Shown here: positions 30,234 through 41,998 of the stretch, piece by piece | How positions within the stretch are numbered: the first letter of the stretch is position 1 | Layout of the letters: each line of letters opens with the position of its first letter | Program-made: the position numbers and the translations under genes | Source of the DNA: Zygnema cylindricum | Lineage: Eukaryota; Streptophyta; Zygnematophyceae; Zygnematales; Zygnemataceae | Assembly: GCA_037447655.1 (NCBI GenBank) | Contig: JBBHKE010002638.1 | Coordinates: 1 to 64,000 of the forward strand | Length of the DNA stretch: 64,000 nucleotides | Direction: 5' to 3' | The notes under the pieces: model-generated | What the model saw: the letters and a program-made list of their open reading frames with translations, nothing else | Told to the model about the DNA's origin: nothing | Databases searched by the model: none

Positions 30234-30805
30234 TGTTAGGATATTGTACTGAGCACTCACTTAGCGACGAGATACTCTCGTAGCTAAAGTAGCGACGACT
30301 AGCGACAAAAGTAGTCTCGTCGCTAAATATTTGAAGTGACGTAGAAGTTAGCGACGAAGTAGTTTCGTCGCTGGGTATTTGAAGTGACGTAGAAATTAAG
30401 TGTTCGTTTCGTTTCACGTATGTTTGAATAGTACTATAGAAGTGACGTGGAAATTGCTTGGTAGTTTCGGTTCACGTAAGTTCAAGTCATACCGTGTGAT
30501 TCAAGTTGGTTCGCGGTTGACTTTCCTAGTCGTACCGTGTTGTTCAAGTCGGTTCAACTTATTGGTCGTGCATTTCACCACGTTCGTTCCTACGCGTTTC
30601 TAGTCGTATACCTATATATACTTGTTGAGACTTCGTGGTAGGATTATCTTTCGGAGGCATAGCTTGTGAAGAAGGCGTAGAAAGATCAGAAGTAAAAGGA
30701 AGGAAGAAAAGGAGTTGTATTTGCATTGTGCTCAATATATATATTGAATGTTTTTTGAGGAACACCATTGTTGTGTGTGTATTCTATTTGGTTTGTAATC
30801 TTTCA
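30234..30805 (+). repeat. D 3' LTR
   Basis: TGTTAGGATATTG ... TAATCTTTCA, after the PPT AGAGGGGGAA. Nearly identical to 18547-19117; differences include one extra base near 30432 and scattered substitutions. The TSD TGCCC follows. Confidence 0.96.
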
Positions 30806-30810
30806 TGCCC

Positions 30811-31260
30811 TCCTTCAATGGATCTGGGATCATCTATTGGAAAGCTATGATGATGTGGGCTTTGTGCGAAAAACGATACTGGAGTATTGTCAGTGGATAA
30901 GTGAAATGTCGACCTTCGAGAACTCCACCAGGATTTGGAGGAGTAAGGTTTCCTACAGCAGCGAGAGCTTAAGCGAAGGAGAAAGATGATAGGGACACAA
31001 GTGTGTGCGAAAAGGGGAAAGGTAAGGAGACACCCCTCACTCTAATTGCCACGGCACTTGGAGCAGTGGCAGTGAAGACCGCGGAGAACGACACTCAAAT
31101 GTGGGAAGACGTAAACATGGCTGCCAAGAACTTCATTCTAAGGCACCTCACTGAAGCTTAGGCCACCCCTCACCTACACATTTACAAGGCGAGGAGGTTT
31201 GGGTGAGTTTGGTGAAGATCTATAGAGCGGGTACTATTCGGAAGCTCTAGTTGGTTGAGC
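30811..31260 (+). pseudogene. C gag, first part
   Basis: Continues C after D. Box S-F-N-G-S-G-I-I-Y-W, then P-P-G-F-G-G near 30930, and N-F-I-L-R-H-L-T near 31131. Stops near 30900, 30970, 31160 and elsewhere, plus shifts. It ends in L-V-E-Q-K, where solo LTR F was inserted. Confidence 0.85.
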
Positions 31261-31265
31261 AAAAG

Positions 31266-32329
31266 TGTAGAAATTAAGGGTCTTTTTAAGTATTTTCTAG
31301 GTCTGAATAGATATAACAAAGATGCCGAGGCAGTCTACCTCTAACTTCTCTCTCCAACTTCTCAAACTTGTCGCAGTCACTGAGAAATTGGAGAAGGAGC
31401 TAGAGCCATGGCTACCTAGGCTATCCAGAGGTTTACGGGAAAATATATTTTAGTTAGGGGTTTAATTTACTAAAAGATATGTGTCGGCCACAGGATTTGA
31501 TCCTGGTACTTGCCGGCCGGCAGACAGCCAATAGCCAATAGCCGGTAGCCTTAGCCGTTAAGTCTAGGAGTAGTGTTATGTTCTATATGGTTTGCTAATT
31601 AGTTAAACATTTATACGTATGATAGTTCATTTAACTGTAGCTGTTTACGGGAGACATATATCCAGTAAATGTAAAAGTACGGATTCCGGTACGGATACGA
31701 AACGAATACCGCGCATTTATTTCTTTAGTGAAACGAATACCGCGCATGTATTTATTACGGCTACGATTAAATGTGAATTTAATCGGACGGCCAGAATTAA
31801 CGCCGAAATCACGGAAGAGGATTTCAGCGGTTTGTGGTCATCGCCACATTGGATGACACGTGGCGGAATGACATTGGATCGCGGCATCTCCGAGGATTAA
31901 GGGAGCGAATCCAGACTTACCACGTGTCGACATTTCGGCCATGTCGTAAAATGGCCGTACATAAAGTACACCGGCAGCTGTTCTTTTGTGTACGAAACTG
32001 AAATCTGATTGGTTCCGTACATCAGTAGATAGAGTCTGTGAGAGAGATAGGACTTAGAAAAATTAGAAGATAGGACCCTCTCTCCCAGAGAGCTTTTGTA
32101 CAAAAGGTCAACTTTGACCCTCAATAACTTAGTACTCAGGGGAGCAAATTCAGAGATTCTTTTTGCTATCGACTCAGTGGAGTCTTGTCTCCACAGGGGT
32201 GAAGTTAGTCAGAGTTTTTGTCTGCCAGGGTGGAGGTTATTTTTGCTGAAACACAAAGGGGTCAGGGTTATCATAGAGGCTTCTTGGAAGCTGTCCACTC
32301 TGGGGACTTATGGAGGTCTCAGAGTTTCA
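31266..32329 (+). repeat. Solo LTR F in C gag
   Basis: TGTAGAAATTAAGGG ... AGAGTTTCA, 1,064 bases, with perfect TSD AAAAG at 31261-31265 and 32330-32334. Very similar to the E LTR, with the same hairpin arms near 31955-32000, G-box GACACGTGGC near 31857 and an antisense T-arm near 31490-31506. Removing it restores the Gag reading L-V-E-Q-K-L-G-N-Y. Confidence 0.95.
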
Positions 32330-32334
32330 AAAAG

Positions 32335-34140
32335 CTAGGGAATTACCCTTACAAAGGAGGAAAGATGTTAGATTATTGCAATGATCTCCCTTGTTTTTAT
32401 ATAGAGATAGAGAGTGCCAGGTGGACAGGTACAATGAAGATGAAAGTTAACACTCTCATCATAAAGTTACCAAACGAGTACGACAACTTAGTGTACTGAG
32501 TGTTGGAAATGATTGATAGTTCATGGAAGTGGAATACAGTGGTCCGAATGATACTTGTGCAGGAAAACACAATGGAGATTAGGAGAGCAGGAAAGAGCAT
32601 TCAAGCTATAGCTCCTAGAGCAAACTGATGGGGGAAGGACCCGAAAAAACCGTACAAAGGGGAAAGTGATCAGTTTGGAGGACCGACGCCTCCAAAGGGT
32701 CTTTGTTACTTTTGCAAAAAGGCGGGACACTTTATAGCCGATTGTGTCAAGCTGTCAGAGCTGAGGCTCCAAGAGTACCCTGGAGGGGGTTGTTCTACAG
32801 GGAAGAAAAAGGCACTTGTGGTCACAAAAGTGAAAGGGAAAACCGAGGACGAGTCCTCTGAGGAAAAGGATAAGGAGCTTATTTTTGACAAGAATTTTGA
32901 GGAGAAGAAGATTCCTTGGAAACAAAAGTGTGCTCTCAGAGCAATTCAGGAAGCCCCAAAGGAAGGATGGATCATCGAGTCATGTGCATCTATGCATATG
33001 TGTCGTGACAAGCATCTTCACACCAAGCTAAGAAAGATTCCCACAGTAGTGATTCAGTATTGGGATAATAGAGTAGTTACTACAGATCTAGTAGGTTTGG
33101 TAGATCTGAAAGGCTTAGTGGAGGGTAAAACTTCTATACTCACCTTCTAAGATTTACTTTACATTCCTCAGCCGAGTAAAAATCTTGTCTCTACGTCTGT
33201 ATTAGGTGACAAAGAGTTTTATACCTTTACTGGAAAGGGAGTCATTACTGCTAAGTTTGGGGATGAGGTCTACTTCACAGCTGATAAGGGTAGCCGAGGA
33301 ATGTTTAGGCTTAACATGAGTAATGAAAAGAAGAATGTTTACTATGTCATGTTCCAAAGTTGATAATGTGGCATAAGCGGTTGGGGCATGTGCATTTTGA
33401 TAGGCTGAAGGAAATAAATAAGCTTGGTGAAGTAAAAGGCATTCAGTTTGGGGATAATGAAATGATGGATGATTGTAGTGGCTCTGCTCAAGGTAATGCT
33501 CAAAGACTTCCCTTTCCCAAAGCCGCCACATATAGAGGTGAGAAAGTGTTAGATTTGGTCCACACAGATATTTAGGGACCTGTAAAGGTACCTTCGGTTA
33601 GAGGAAAGAGGTTTATGATGACAATTATTGATGACTGGTCTGGATACTCTAGAGTCTACCTCCTTAAAACAAAGTCTCAAACACCAATTTACTTCAAAGA
33701 ATATAAGGCTTGGAGTGAGAAGTTGCACGGAACCCTATTAAGAGAAAAAAGAGTGATAACGGGGGAGATTATACCTCTTATCATGCTGAGGGATACATAA
33801 GAAATGAGGGAGTTCACAATCATAAAACTGTGCCTTATAATCCAGAGAAAAATGGGGTAGTTGAGAGGTTGAACCACTCTAGGAGATATTGTATGCAGTA
33901 TGTTGGCTTATAGAAGATAGGAAAGAGATTTTAGGCAAAAGCCATGAACTGTGATAACTACATTAATAATAGAGTCCTTACTTCAGCCATGAAATGAATG
34001 ACACCTTAGGAGAGATGGGTTGGAAGGAAACCATATATTTCTCACCTGAAAGTTTTCCGTAGTCAAGTTTACAGTCTTGATACAGATAGGAAAAAACTGG
34101 AAACTAGATGCTAAAGGAAAACTGGGATATTTTGTGGGAT
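32335..34140 (+). pseudogene. C gag, protease and integrase
   Basis: Gag helical domain (M-L-D-Y-C-N-D-L) to 32496, then stops. Zinc knuckle CYFCKKAGHFIADC near 32703-32745. Protease with IESCASMHMC: the D-S-G triad has become E-S-C, so it is inactive. Pre-integrase W-H-K-R-L-G-H-V-H near 33366 and CSGSAQG, where the last zinc Cys is Ser. Integrase HTDI (stop for W) G near 33562, and a frame-shifted NGGDY-like box near 33762. It ends at the I insertion inside the G-Y-F-V-G-Y-D box. Confidence 0.88.
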
Positions 34141-34145
34141 ATGAT

Positions 34146-34924
34146 TGTTGTTCTACAACCATCGGTGCAGGTGGAGGAGCAGCAGTAGTAGTAGAAGTAG
34201 ACATGATACACTCTCAGAAGCTATCAAGAATCCTACCAAACAGCTGTTCTTAAGTGCTCACCAATTCTTATACAACCATCCAAATCTCACAAAACTCTAT
34301 CAGAATATAGAGTAGAATAAACACTGATAACTCCCAAAGTTATATCACAATTGACCTGACAACACTCAAGATATAATACTCAGAAGTTTCCCAAAAACTG
34401 TCTGCAGTTTTACTACTTGGAAGTCTGGATACATTATATGTTATGAGTCCTAAGTCTTATACTTGTGTTGTACCGGCAATACTAGTGTACCTGAGAGGTA
34501 CGTCAAGTTGCCAAGCTAATACTAAGCTACCACTGAGCTACCACTGAGCTATTACTGAGCTACCATTGAGCTACCACTGAGCTACCCACTAAGTTACCAC
34601 TGAGTTCCCACTAAGTTGACTAGAATCGTATCTATCGCAGTTGCTCTATCCTGTACAGAATCACATTAAGAATATCAGATGTTGCGTTGTCCGTACGGAC
34701 CATATCAAATATAATTATGGTTGCCTTGTCCTGTCTGTGTTGCAGCTTTGCTGCTGCGCTGCTTTGCTGCTGCGCTGCTCTGCTGCTGCGTTGCTGTGTT
34801 GTATAGCAGTTGCGCTGCTCTGTTGTATAGCAGCTGCGCTGCTCTGTCTGTATAGCAGCTGCGCTACTTTGTCTGTAAAGCAGCAGCGCTGCTCTGAGAC
34901 TGAAAGCTTTCCAAAAAGACAACA
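34146..34924 (-). repeat. Solo LTR I (J family) in C
   Basis: Minus-strand solo LTR, TGTTGTCTTTTTGG ... GAACAACA, 779 bases, perfect TSD ATGAT at 34141-34145 and 34925-34929. Its 3' end encodes MSTSTTTAAPPPAPMVVEQQ (ATG at 34204), a Gag-type N-terminus, so the LTR contains the gag start. Bases 34735-34890 are packed with GCTGCG/GCAGC words. A run of short GAGCTACCACT repeats lies at 34524-34612. Confidence 0.9.
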
Positions 34925-34929
34925 ATGAT

Positions 34930-36953
34930 GAGGATGTCAAGGGATATAGAGTCTATGACTTAGCAAAGCAGGATATCATTCTGGTAAAACACGTAGTTGT
35001 CATGGATTTTGGGAAGTCATTTGATCCCTTCAAATATACCAAGAAGATTAGAATCAGTTTTGAGTCAGTGAGTGAGGAGGACTCGGTTCTTCTTGGAAGG
35101 GACATAAGTGAAACGGTGATTGCACATTCAGGGGAGATTCAAGATAAAAGAGATATACCTGAACCTCCTACGCACTCCGAGGAGACAAAAGAGGAGGAAC
35201 CGGAACCGGCTTCTATGGATAGGGGAGCAGATGAAACAGTGAGGAGAAATCCGAGACTTCCCTCCATTCCAGCTTTGGATTTTGAAGGAGGGCGAAGAAG
35301 CAGCAAAAGGATACAAGAAAAACAGGCCGCTCACAAGGTAACTAAGTTGTCTCACCCTGATAAGCCTCAATCATACTCAAAGGGTGTGAACAGTGCAGAG
35401 AGAGAAAGATGGGTTAGAGCCATAAATGATGAAATGGGTTCCATCATGGAAGCAAATACTTGGGAAATAGTGGACTCTCCCCCAGATAGAAAATGGATAG
35501 AGTGCAAATGGGTGTTTAAATTGAAACTGAACCAAGATAATATCATGGAAAGATATAAGGCTCGCTTAGTCGCAAAGGGGTTCTATCAAAAGGAGGGGAT
35601 TGAATATGAGGAGACTTTTGCTCCGGTGGTTCGATTCCCATGAGTAAGGATTCTCCTAAGCTTAGCGGCAGCAGAAGATATGGAAATACACTAGATGGAT
35701 ATTAAGACCGCCTTCCTCAATAGAGAGCTAGAGGAAGAAATCTGAATGCCGCAACCAGAGGGTTTTGTAGAGGAAGGAGAGGAGAGCAAAGTGTGAAACT
35801 CATAAAGTCGTTATATAGACAAAAGCAGGCTCCCAGACAATGGAATAAGAAACTAGATGAGTTTTTAACCGGTCTAGGATATATCCGAATCAGCTCTCAC
35901 CATTCTATCTATATGTTTGAGGATGAGAATGGCGTCATTTTTATTGCAACTTATATGGATGATTTGCTGGTGTTAACTAAGTCTTTGGATAAGATCAATA
36001 AGTTAAAGAAAGATCTTAGAAGCAGATTTGACATGAAGGATTTAGAGAAGGCAAGATATATTTTAGGAATTCAAATGGAAAGAGATAGGAAGAAAAAGAT
36101 CATCAGACTTACTCAAAAAGAAGCAATAGGTTATATGCCTGAGAAATTCTAGATGGAAAAGGCAAACAATTGTACCACTCTCATGGACCTAAAGAAAGTA
36201 AGTGATGAAAGTGTAGAAGCAGGAGTGATAATCTTAGATGATCACTTGAGTCCACAAGAGAGAGAGTTTATGAAGTATATTCCTTATAGACAGGTCGTAA
36301 GAAGTTTGATATACTTTATGAACTGTACAAGGCAAAACATAGCGGCAGGAGTAGGAGTCCTCAGAAGGAGTCTTAACGATCCTAGGAAGAAAGATTGGGA
36401 GGCAGCCAAAAGAGTCATGAGATATCTGGTTGGAACTAAAGAGTTATGGTTGCATTTGGGGGGGGAGCACACTGATATCACTACTTCGAGTGATGCTAGT
36501 TACGGAGATGCACCTATGAGAAGATGCACTTCTCCGTATGTGTTGTATGTGGGGAAAAATGCTTTTTGTTGGAGCAACAAGCAAAAAAAGGTTGTTGCTC
36601 ATTCTACTATGGAGGCTGAATACATTGCCTCTTGTTCTGCTGTGAAAGAGTTGATGTTGGTCAAATCCTTGTTGTAAGAACTAGGGTATATGAAGGAGGG
36701 AGTTAATGAAGTGTTTTGTGATAATCAAGCTGCCATTGCAATTGCAGCTAATCCAAAACATCATTTCAAAGCTAAGTATATGGACATAAGATTGAGTTTT
36801 GTAAGAGAAAAAGTTGAGAATAAGATTGTGAATCTTGTATATAAATATGATGAGGAGATGGTGGCTGATATGATGAAAAAACTAATGCCTTCTCCCAAGT
36901 TAAAATATTGTAGAGAAAAGTAAGGACTAAAACTGAAGTTAAAATTAGACTAG
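34930..36953 (+). pseudogene. C integrase end, RT and RNase H
   Basis: Resumes after I with E-D-V-K-G-Y-R-V-Y. Open pieces: 35002-35643 (linker with a G-G-R-R-S-S-K-R box, start of RT); then stops around 35641, 35694 and 35744 that hit the first RT Asp region; 35793-36152 (Y-M-D-D-L-L, so V of YVDD is M); 36153-36677 (RNase H with S-S-D-A-S-Y-G-D and M-E-A-E-Y); and 36690-36923 (FCDNQAAIAI, then D-M-M-K-K-L). Non-functional. Confidence 0.9.
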
Positions 36954-36966
36954 AAAATAAGGGGAG

Positions 36967-37975
36967 TGTTGAAAGTACTAGATTTATAAGGTATTTTCTA
37001 GGTCTAAATATATTAGCAAAATAGGAAAATAAAAGGGCGGATTGCCTGCCTCCACCTCCTCTCTCTAGCCCCCATACTTGTTGTAGTCACTGAAGGTTAG
37101 AGAGGGTGGTTGAGCCATGGCTACCTTAGCTCCACAGCTAGGACTAAAGAGTGACATAAGTCACTCTCAACAAAAGGTTGATTTCGGCAAGACTCGAACC
37201 TCCAACCGGCAAAGCGAGGCGTAGCCGTCAGCTCTAACCGGTCTCTCGTAGAAGTTCCTTTCAGTACATGGGGTATGATATTTATTGAAACATTAATATG
37301 AACTTTAGTCTGATTTGCGATCTATGAATAGTGAACATAGAGACACATTAAATTCAGTGCGTGCATCTAATCTGGCACGAAACAAATGAATCAGACATTT
37401 ATTTCGACAGCGTATATCAAAAGTCGGTCTTCATCCGACGGCGCTAATCATCGCCGAGGTCTCCGAATGGTCACTTTGGTGGTTTTTGGACGTGGAGTGA
37501 CCTGGTGATACGTGGCACGATATAATTGAGTAGCAGGAATCTCGGACGACATGAGGACGAATATGAAGGCCACATACGTCCACTCCATGGCCTTGTCGTA
37601 CACAGGCCGTACAGATAGTACATCGGCCACTATACTTTTTTGTACTTTACTGTCTCTTGATTGGAGCATTCCTCAATAGATAGGGGTTGTGATGGGGGAT
37701 TTTTGGACTTAGGGTATTTCGGTAGGTAGCACCTCTCTCCCGAAGAGCTTGTATAAAAGATTGGCATCTTTGCTGCCTCATAACTAATCGGCTAATTGGC
37801 CATTTTTGGTGATTTTTTTTTTTACGGACTTAGGGGAGTCCAAGCTTCACGGGTGTGCTGTGAGACTGTCAATTTGTCTACTTAGGAAGCAGTGGTTGTG
37901 GTTGAAAGTGGGTTAGTTTAAAACTATCTAGAGGCTTTTTGAATTATATAGTCCAAAGGAGGACACAAAATTGCA
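36967..37975 (+). repeat. C 3' LTR
   Basis: TGTTGAAAGTACTAG ... CAAAATTGCA, 1,009 bases, preceded by the PPT. Recognisably the partner of 16514-18518 but diverged. It carries the antisense tRNA-like block and a TATA-like TTGTATAAAAG near 37750. Confidence 0.93.
37183..37245 (-). other. Antisense tRNA-like block in the C 3' LTR
   Basis: Minus strand: GACCGGTTAGAGC (37243-37231), a D-arm-like word, and GGTTCGAGTCT (37200-37190), a textbook Pol III B-box. The T-loop TTCGAGT is canonical and four of five stem pairs can form. The same block is repeated at 42323-42385. Confidence 0.55.
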
Positions 37976-37980
37976 GTCTA

Positions 37981-38941
37981 TAGAAAAGTCATCCATCTAA
38001 CTTGCTTCTTAGAGAACTTGGGCTGTTATTGTAGATACTGTAATGCATGGTGGTTTATGATTAGAGTGATCCGCTTTGCTTGGATGTAACAATTCCAAAC
38101 CTCCAACCTAATAATGATTGCTATTGTTTCCTTCTCATGCGTGGCCCAATTAAGTTTTGCGGCCTTTAATTTTTGACTGTCGTAGGCGATGGGTTGTAGG
38201 CCCCTCCCATGATCTTGCATAATAATCGCTCCAATAGCCGTATCGTTGGCGTCAGTAATTATTGTCGAAGGTAAATCAGGGTCAAGGACAGCTAACAATG
38301 GGGCGGTAACTAACTGCTTCTTTAGCGTGTTCAAAGCTGCCTCCTGCGCCGCTCTCCACTCATAGGGTATGTCATTTTTAAGGAGATCTGGAGGGGTGCA
38401 TCAATCTTTGCAAAGCCTTCCACAAATCATCGATAGTATGAGCATAACCCCAGAAAGCTCATCAACTCCTTGATATTTTTAGGCTGTGGCCACTCTTTGA
38501 CTGCCTGAGTTTTGTTGGGGTCCACTGCGATTCCATCCTGAGTCACCACATGACTCAAAAACTCGATTTTATCTTTGAAAAATTCACATTTACTCATCTT
38601 CGCGTACAACTTGTTCTCCCTAATGACCTATCGGACAATTCACAGGTGCTTGACGTGGTCCTCCAACGTCTTACTATACACCAATATGTTGTCTAAGAAG
38701 ACTATTGCGTAAGCGTCTAGATATTGCGAGAAAATGGAGTTCATCAAGTGCATAAAGGTAGCCGGGGCATTAGTCAATCCAAATGGCATAAACAAAAATG
38801 GGAAATGACTGTACTGCGTCGTGAATGTAGTCTTTTCCACATCCTCCTCCACAATTCTAATTTGGTGGTAACCACTTCGTAAGTCTATCTTAGAAAAATA
38901 TTAAGCACCTTTTAATCTAGCAAATAATTCGTCTATCCTTG
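37981..38941 (-). pseudogene. K RT and RNase H segment, copy 1
   Basis: Minus-strand Ty3/gypsy [19 protein letters not shown], then F-L-D-N-I-L-V-Y-S, where the catalytic Y-x-D-D is F-L-D-N. A C-E-F-F thumb segment and W-P-Q-P-K-N-I-K-E-L-M-S-F-L-G-L follow. Then the RNase H start T-D-A-N-D-T-A-I-G-A and H-H-A-L-Q-Y-L-Q, ending at the C insertion (TSD GTCTA). Four frames with stops between. Confidence 0.9.
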
Positions 38942-38946
38942 GTAGG

Positions 38947-39968
38947 TGTAACTCTGAGACCTCCATAGGTCCTCAGAGTAGGCAGCTCACACGAAGCTTG
39001 TAAGATAACCCTGACCCCTTTGTGTTTCAGCAATAATAACTACCACCTTGGCAGACAAAAACTTTGACCACTCTCACTCCTCTGAAGGTAAGACTCCCTT
39101 GAGTTGATAGAAAAAAGAATCTGTGAATTTGCTTCTCTGAGCAGTAAGTTATGATGGGTCAAAGTTGACCATTTGTACAGAACCTCTCTAAGAGAGAGGG
39201 TCTAATCTATCAATTTTTTTTAAGTCCTATCTCTCTCTAAATTCTATCTACTGAAGTACGACACCAATCATAATAATGTATCGTAAAGAAAGGTATAGGT
39301 GCTGGTGTACTTTCTGTACAACCATTGTACGACATGGCCGACAAGTCCACACATGTCATTTTTTGGATTCGTTCATGTAATCTCCGGAGATGTCGTAATC
39401 AGATATGATTGTGCCACGTGTCAATCGATGTGACGTCGACCGCAAATCGCCGAAAACCTATTCTGCGATCTCGGCATGTTTCGCGGCCGTCGGATTAAAC
39501 TTGATTTCAATCATAGCCGTCATAAATACACGCACAATATTTGTTTCGCCTTCGAAACAAAGTGCATGGTATCTGTTTTGGATGTTCTGTACGCCGTGCA
39601 ACACAAACTGTATTTATGTCCAAGTATCCCATTAAATGAAATAGCCTACATGTAAGTATTTATGTAATTATCAAACCCTATATCATATATCATTTATCGT
39701 AGTCTAAACAGCTAAGGCTACCAGCTACCAGCACCTTTGACAGACGATAGGTACCAGGTTCAAATCTCGGGTCCGTCAATAACTATTTTGGTAAATCTAC
39801 CAATCTAATGTTTGTTCTTGTCTGGACAGCATAGGCGGCGATGGCCCTATCTCCCTCTCCAACTTTCAGTGACTGCAACAAGTGTGGGAGGTTGAGAGAG
39901 GAGTTAGAGGCAGACTGCCTCTACTTCTTTTGTGCATTTTACAAAACCTAGAAAATACTCAAATAGAA
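38947..39968 (-). repeat. G-type copia LTR, duplicated copy
   Basis: Equals 44087-45108. Minus-strand end ...CAGAGTTACA at 38947; the first ~18 bases of the LTR are missing, and a J-family LTR fragment is joined instead. tRNA-like block on plus at 39700-39770 (T-arm 39754-39770, four of five pairs). Confidence 0.88.
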
Positions 39969-39975
39969 GTCTAGA

Positions 39976-40579
39976 TACATAAAATGCTCTAAGTCCTAAG
40001 TCTTGTACTCTTGGTGTTCTACCGCCGATACAAGTGTACCTGAGAGGTACGTCCAAAATCAACCCACCTATTGAGATCTACGTGTTCCTAATCTTGCCAA
40101 CCCAATCTATCATCGTACAGTCAATATCACTCAGAATCTACATTAAGTGATTGTACAAATACTTGTCGGCTAAGTCACTTGTGATACTTTTATGAATCTC
40201 ATCCGTTGACTTGATTCATATCAATCGCAGTTGCGTTGTCCCATAACGAATCACATTTATATCACCCGCGGCTGCGGTGTCCTGTACCGAATCATATCCA
40301 AGATAACAGCAGCTGCGTTGTCTTTACGGATCATATCCAAAGTAACCGCAAAGCGTTGTCCTGTATGTGTCGCAGCTGCGTTGTTCTGTCTGCGTCGCAG
40401 CGTCGCTGCTGCGCTGCTTTGTGTGCATAGCAGCTGCGCTGTTCTGTCTGCGTTGCAGTGGCGTTGTCTTGTACTGCACTCAAGTGATGACGCATGTCCT
40501 TGTGAAACTTAAGCTACAAATTACTACCCTTTTGCCGTCACACTAATATACTAAGACTTAAAGTTTTCCAAAATCAACA
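39976..40579 (-). repeat. J-family LTR fragment, copy 1
   Basis: Minus-strand TGTTGATTTTGGAAAAC at 40579 down to the junction with the G-type LTR. It lacks the 3' ~200 bases of a full LTR such as I. GC(A/T)GC-rich words fill 40310-40465. It is divergent from its partner at 45116-45688. Confidence 0.8.
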
Positions 40580-40580
40580 A

Positions 40581-40945
40581 CATTACGCCATCCGTACGGC
40601 GGCCTGCATAGCGACGCACAATAATGTTACATTACGCCATCCGTACGACGGTCTTCGCAACGACGCACGAGAAGTTACATTACGCCATCCGTACGACGGT
40701 CTGCACAGCGATGAACTAAATATTCCATTACGCTGCATAGCGACCCATGACAACGTTAAACTACGCCATTTGTATGGCGCTCTGCACAGCGGCGCACGAC
40801 AACGTTAAAATACGTCATCCGTACGACAATCTGCTTAGCGACGCACATCAACGTTAAATTATCCCAGCGATACACCAGTCTGTACTGCGGGCGGTCGCAC
40901 GGCAACGCTACATTGTGCCAGCGGTACGGCTGTCCGTACTGCGAA
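40581..40945. repeat. 48-bp tandem repeats, ~7 units
   Basis: Units begin CATTACGCCATCCGTACG-like at 40581, 40630, 40678 and 40726, then, after a shorter step, near 40759, 40807 and 40855. Spacing is 48-49. Each unit has TACGNCATCCGTACGRC and CTGCAYAGCGACGCA words. Absent from the rest of the window. Confidence 0.85.
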
Positions 40946-41998
40946 CGGATAGAAAAAAAATTGAGACAAACACATCGCCTATATAAAGGTTTTGCCCAAA
41001 GGCGAACAATATTCTCTTGTTTATATACTGATGGCAATGTATCGGACCGATGTCCGATCCACCGAAAAAGCTTTGCCTGGACTGAAGGTACTTTCGCATG
41101 TAACAGAAACTTAGTCTTCTTACTTTGTTTTTTAGCGAAAAGATTCTTCGTACAGCTTTCAGAGCATTGGTATGTAAAGAAATGAAATCGTAACTTTAGA
41201 TTGTGGTGGATGTAGACTTGGGTGTAATTTGCGAGATTGTAGACGCGTACAAAACTCGCGACAATTGATGACGTTTACAAAATAGAGACAGTTGTAGACG
41301 TCTAGCTACTTGTGGCATTATATATGTTTAGTGTTGTTTTTAGGAAGATTCAGTTTCATACATGCGTACGCGTATTTGTGTGCGCACCTGTTTATTGGAA
41401 TTACAGTGGAGGCTTGAACATATTTGAGGATTGGGGCAGTAAGTGTACGAGTGAAATTAAAGCGACGTAAGGAACAAATTGAGTGGCGCGGAATGCGCTA
41501 GGAAATGGACGGCGAATCGCAAAGCGATCCGACAATGATTTAAAATATTCAAAGTATTTGAAAAATGTACGCTGGCCGGTACATAGAATCTTCTTTGGAC
41601 AGGTGTACTTTATTTGCGACAAGCGCATTTATTGTAAACGACGCAGAGTCAGTACGGAAAATATTTGGAAGGTACGGTAATTTTTTGACAAGTGGAACGT
41701 GAATTCACCACACGACGTCGTGGGATATTTGACGACTCGCGTGGATTTTTGTCTGGTTTTTTTTTTTGTGACCACGCGGCACGACATCAACGGTGCCAAA
41801 TAAGAGTTACGGACGACAGGCAAAGGCCGTCGCTATTTATCAAGAGTGGGGACGCGAAATCGCGTCAATCACACGATATTTATTTTTGGACGTTCCGGAT
41901 TGTTTGACAAAATTTGAGGAGTTTCGTTGAGTGACTCAGCATGAGTCAGCATACGATTTTGTGAGATTTTGTGTACCTGTAAATATTTGGAACAACAT
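40946..41998. other. Unassigned island between the duplicated blocks
   Basis: No ORF with recognisable domains; the longest open frames are under 100 codons. CCTATATAAAGG at ~40979 is a good TATA box 40 bases after the tandem repeats, so 40581-41300 may be the U3/R of an LTR not otherwise represented here. 41540-41720 has GTAC/CGAC-rich text resembling copia U3s. A T run lies near 41757-41766. The right edge is the duplication junction at 41998. Confidence 0.6.

Larger units (their letters stand above)
18547..30805 (+). mobile_element. Copia D, full length, split by E
   Basis: Plus-strand Ty1/copia of a second family. LTRs 18547-19117 and 30234-30805 (571/572 bases), PBS TGGTATCGGAGC at 19120-19131 complementary to the 3' end of initiator tRNA-Met, gag from 19156, PPT GAGGGGGAA at 30225-30233. 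E (22800-29236) lies inside RT. The LTRs differ at only a few positions, yet the coding region has three in-frame stops and a frameshift, so D is defective though fairly young. Confidence 0.95.
18542..30810. other. TSD of D: TGCCC
   Basis: TGCCC occurs at 18542-18546 immediately before the first LTR and at 30806-30810 immediately after the last. With one copy removed, the Gag start of C (...P-P-S-S-M-P | S-F-N-G-S-G-I-I-Y-W) is continuous, which proves that D entered C. Confidence 0.95.
16514..37975 (+). mobile_element. Copia C, old element hosting N, D/E, F and I
   Basis: Plus-strand element inserted in K RNase H. TSD GTCTG (16509-16513) / GTCTA (37976-37980), 4 of 5 bases equal. 5' LTR 16514-18518, split by N. 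Gag, protease, integrase, RT and RNase H are spread over 18519-18546, 30811-31260, 32335-34140 and 34930-36953. PPT AAAATAAGGGGAG lies at 36954-36966 and the 3' LTR at 36967-37975. The two LTRs differ at many sites (roughly a tenth by eye), so it is much older than E. Stops occur throughout. Confidence 0.9.
36859..40091. repeat. 3.2-kb direct duplication, copy 1
   Basis: Matches 41999-45231 at a fixed offset of 5,140 with no difference that I could see. It covers the C RNase H tail, C 3' LTR, K RT/RNase H piece, G-type LTR and the start of a J-family LTR fragment. Beyond 40091 the two copies still align for ~480 bases but with many substitutions. The left junction shares only TGGTGG-type microhomology. 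Confidence 0.95.

Noticed and set aside
34641-34928. Cys/Leu-rich plus-strand frame of 95 codons
   Set aside because: A product of GCTGCG-type repeats in solo LTR I, not a gene.
40581-40945. CRISPR array
   Set aside because: Same reason: 48-bp units follow each other directly and vary along their length.
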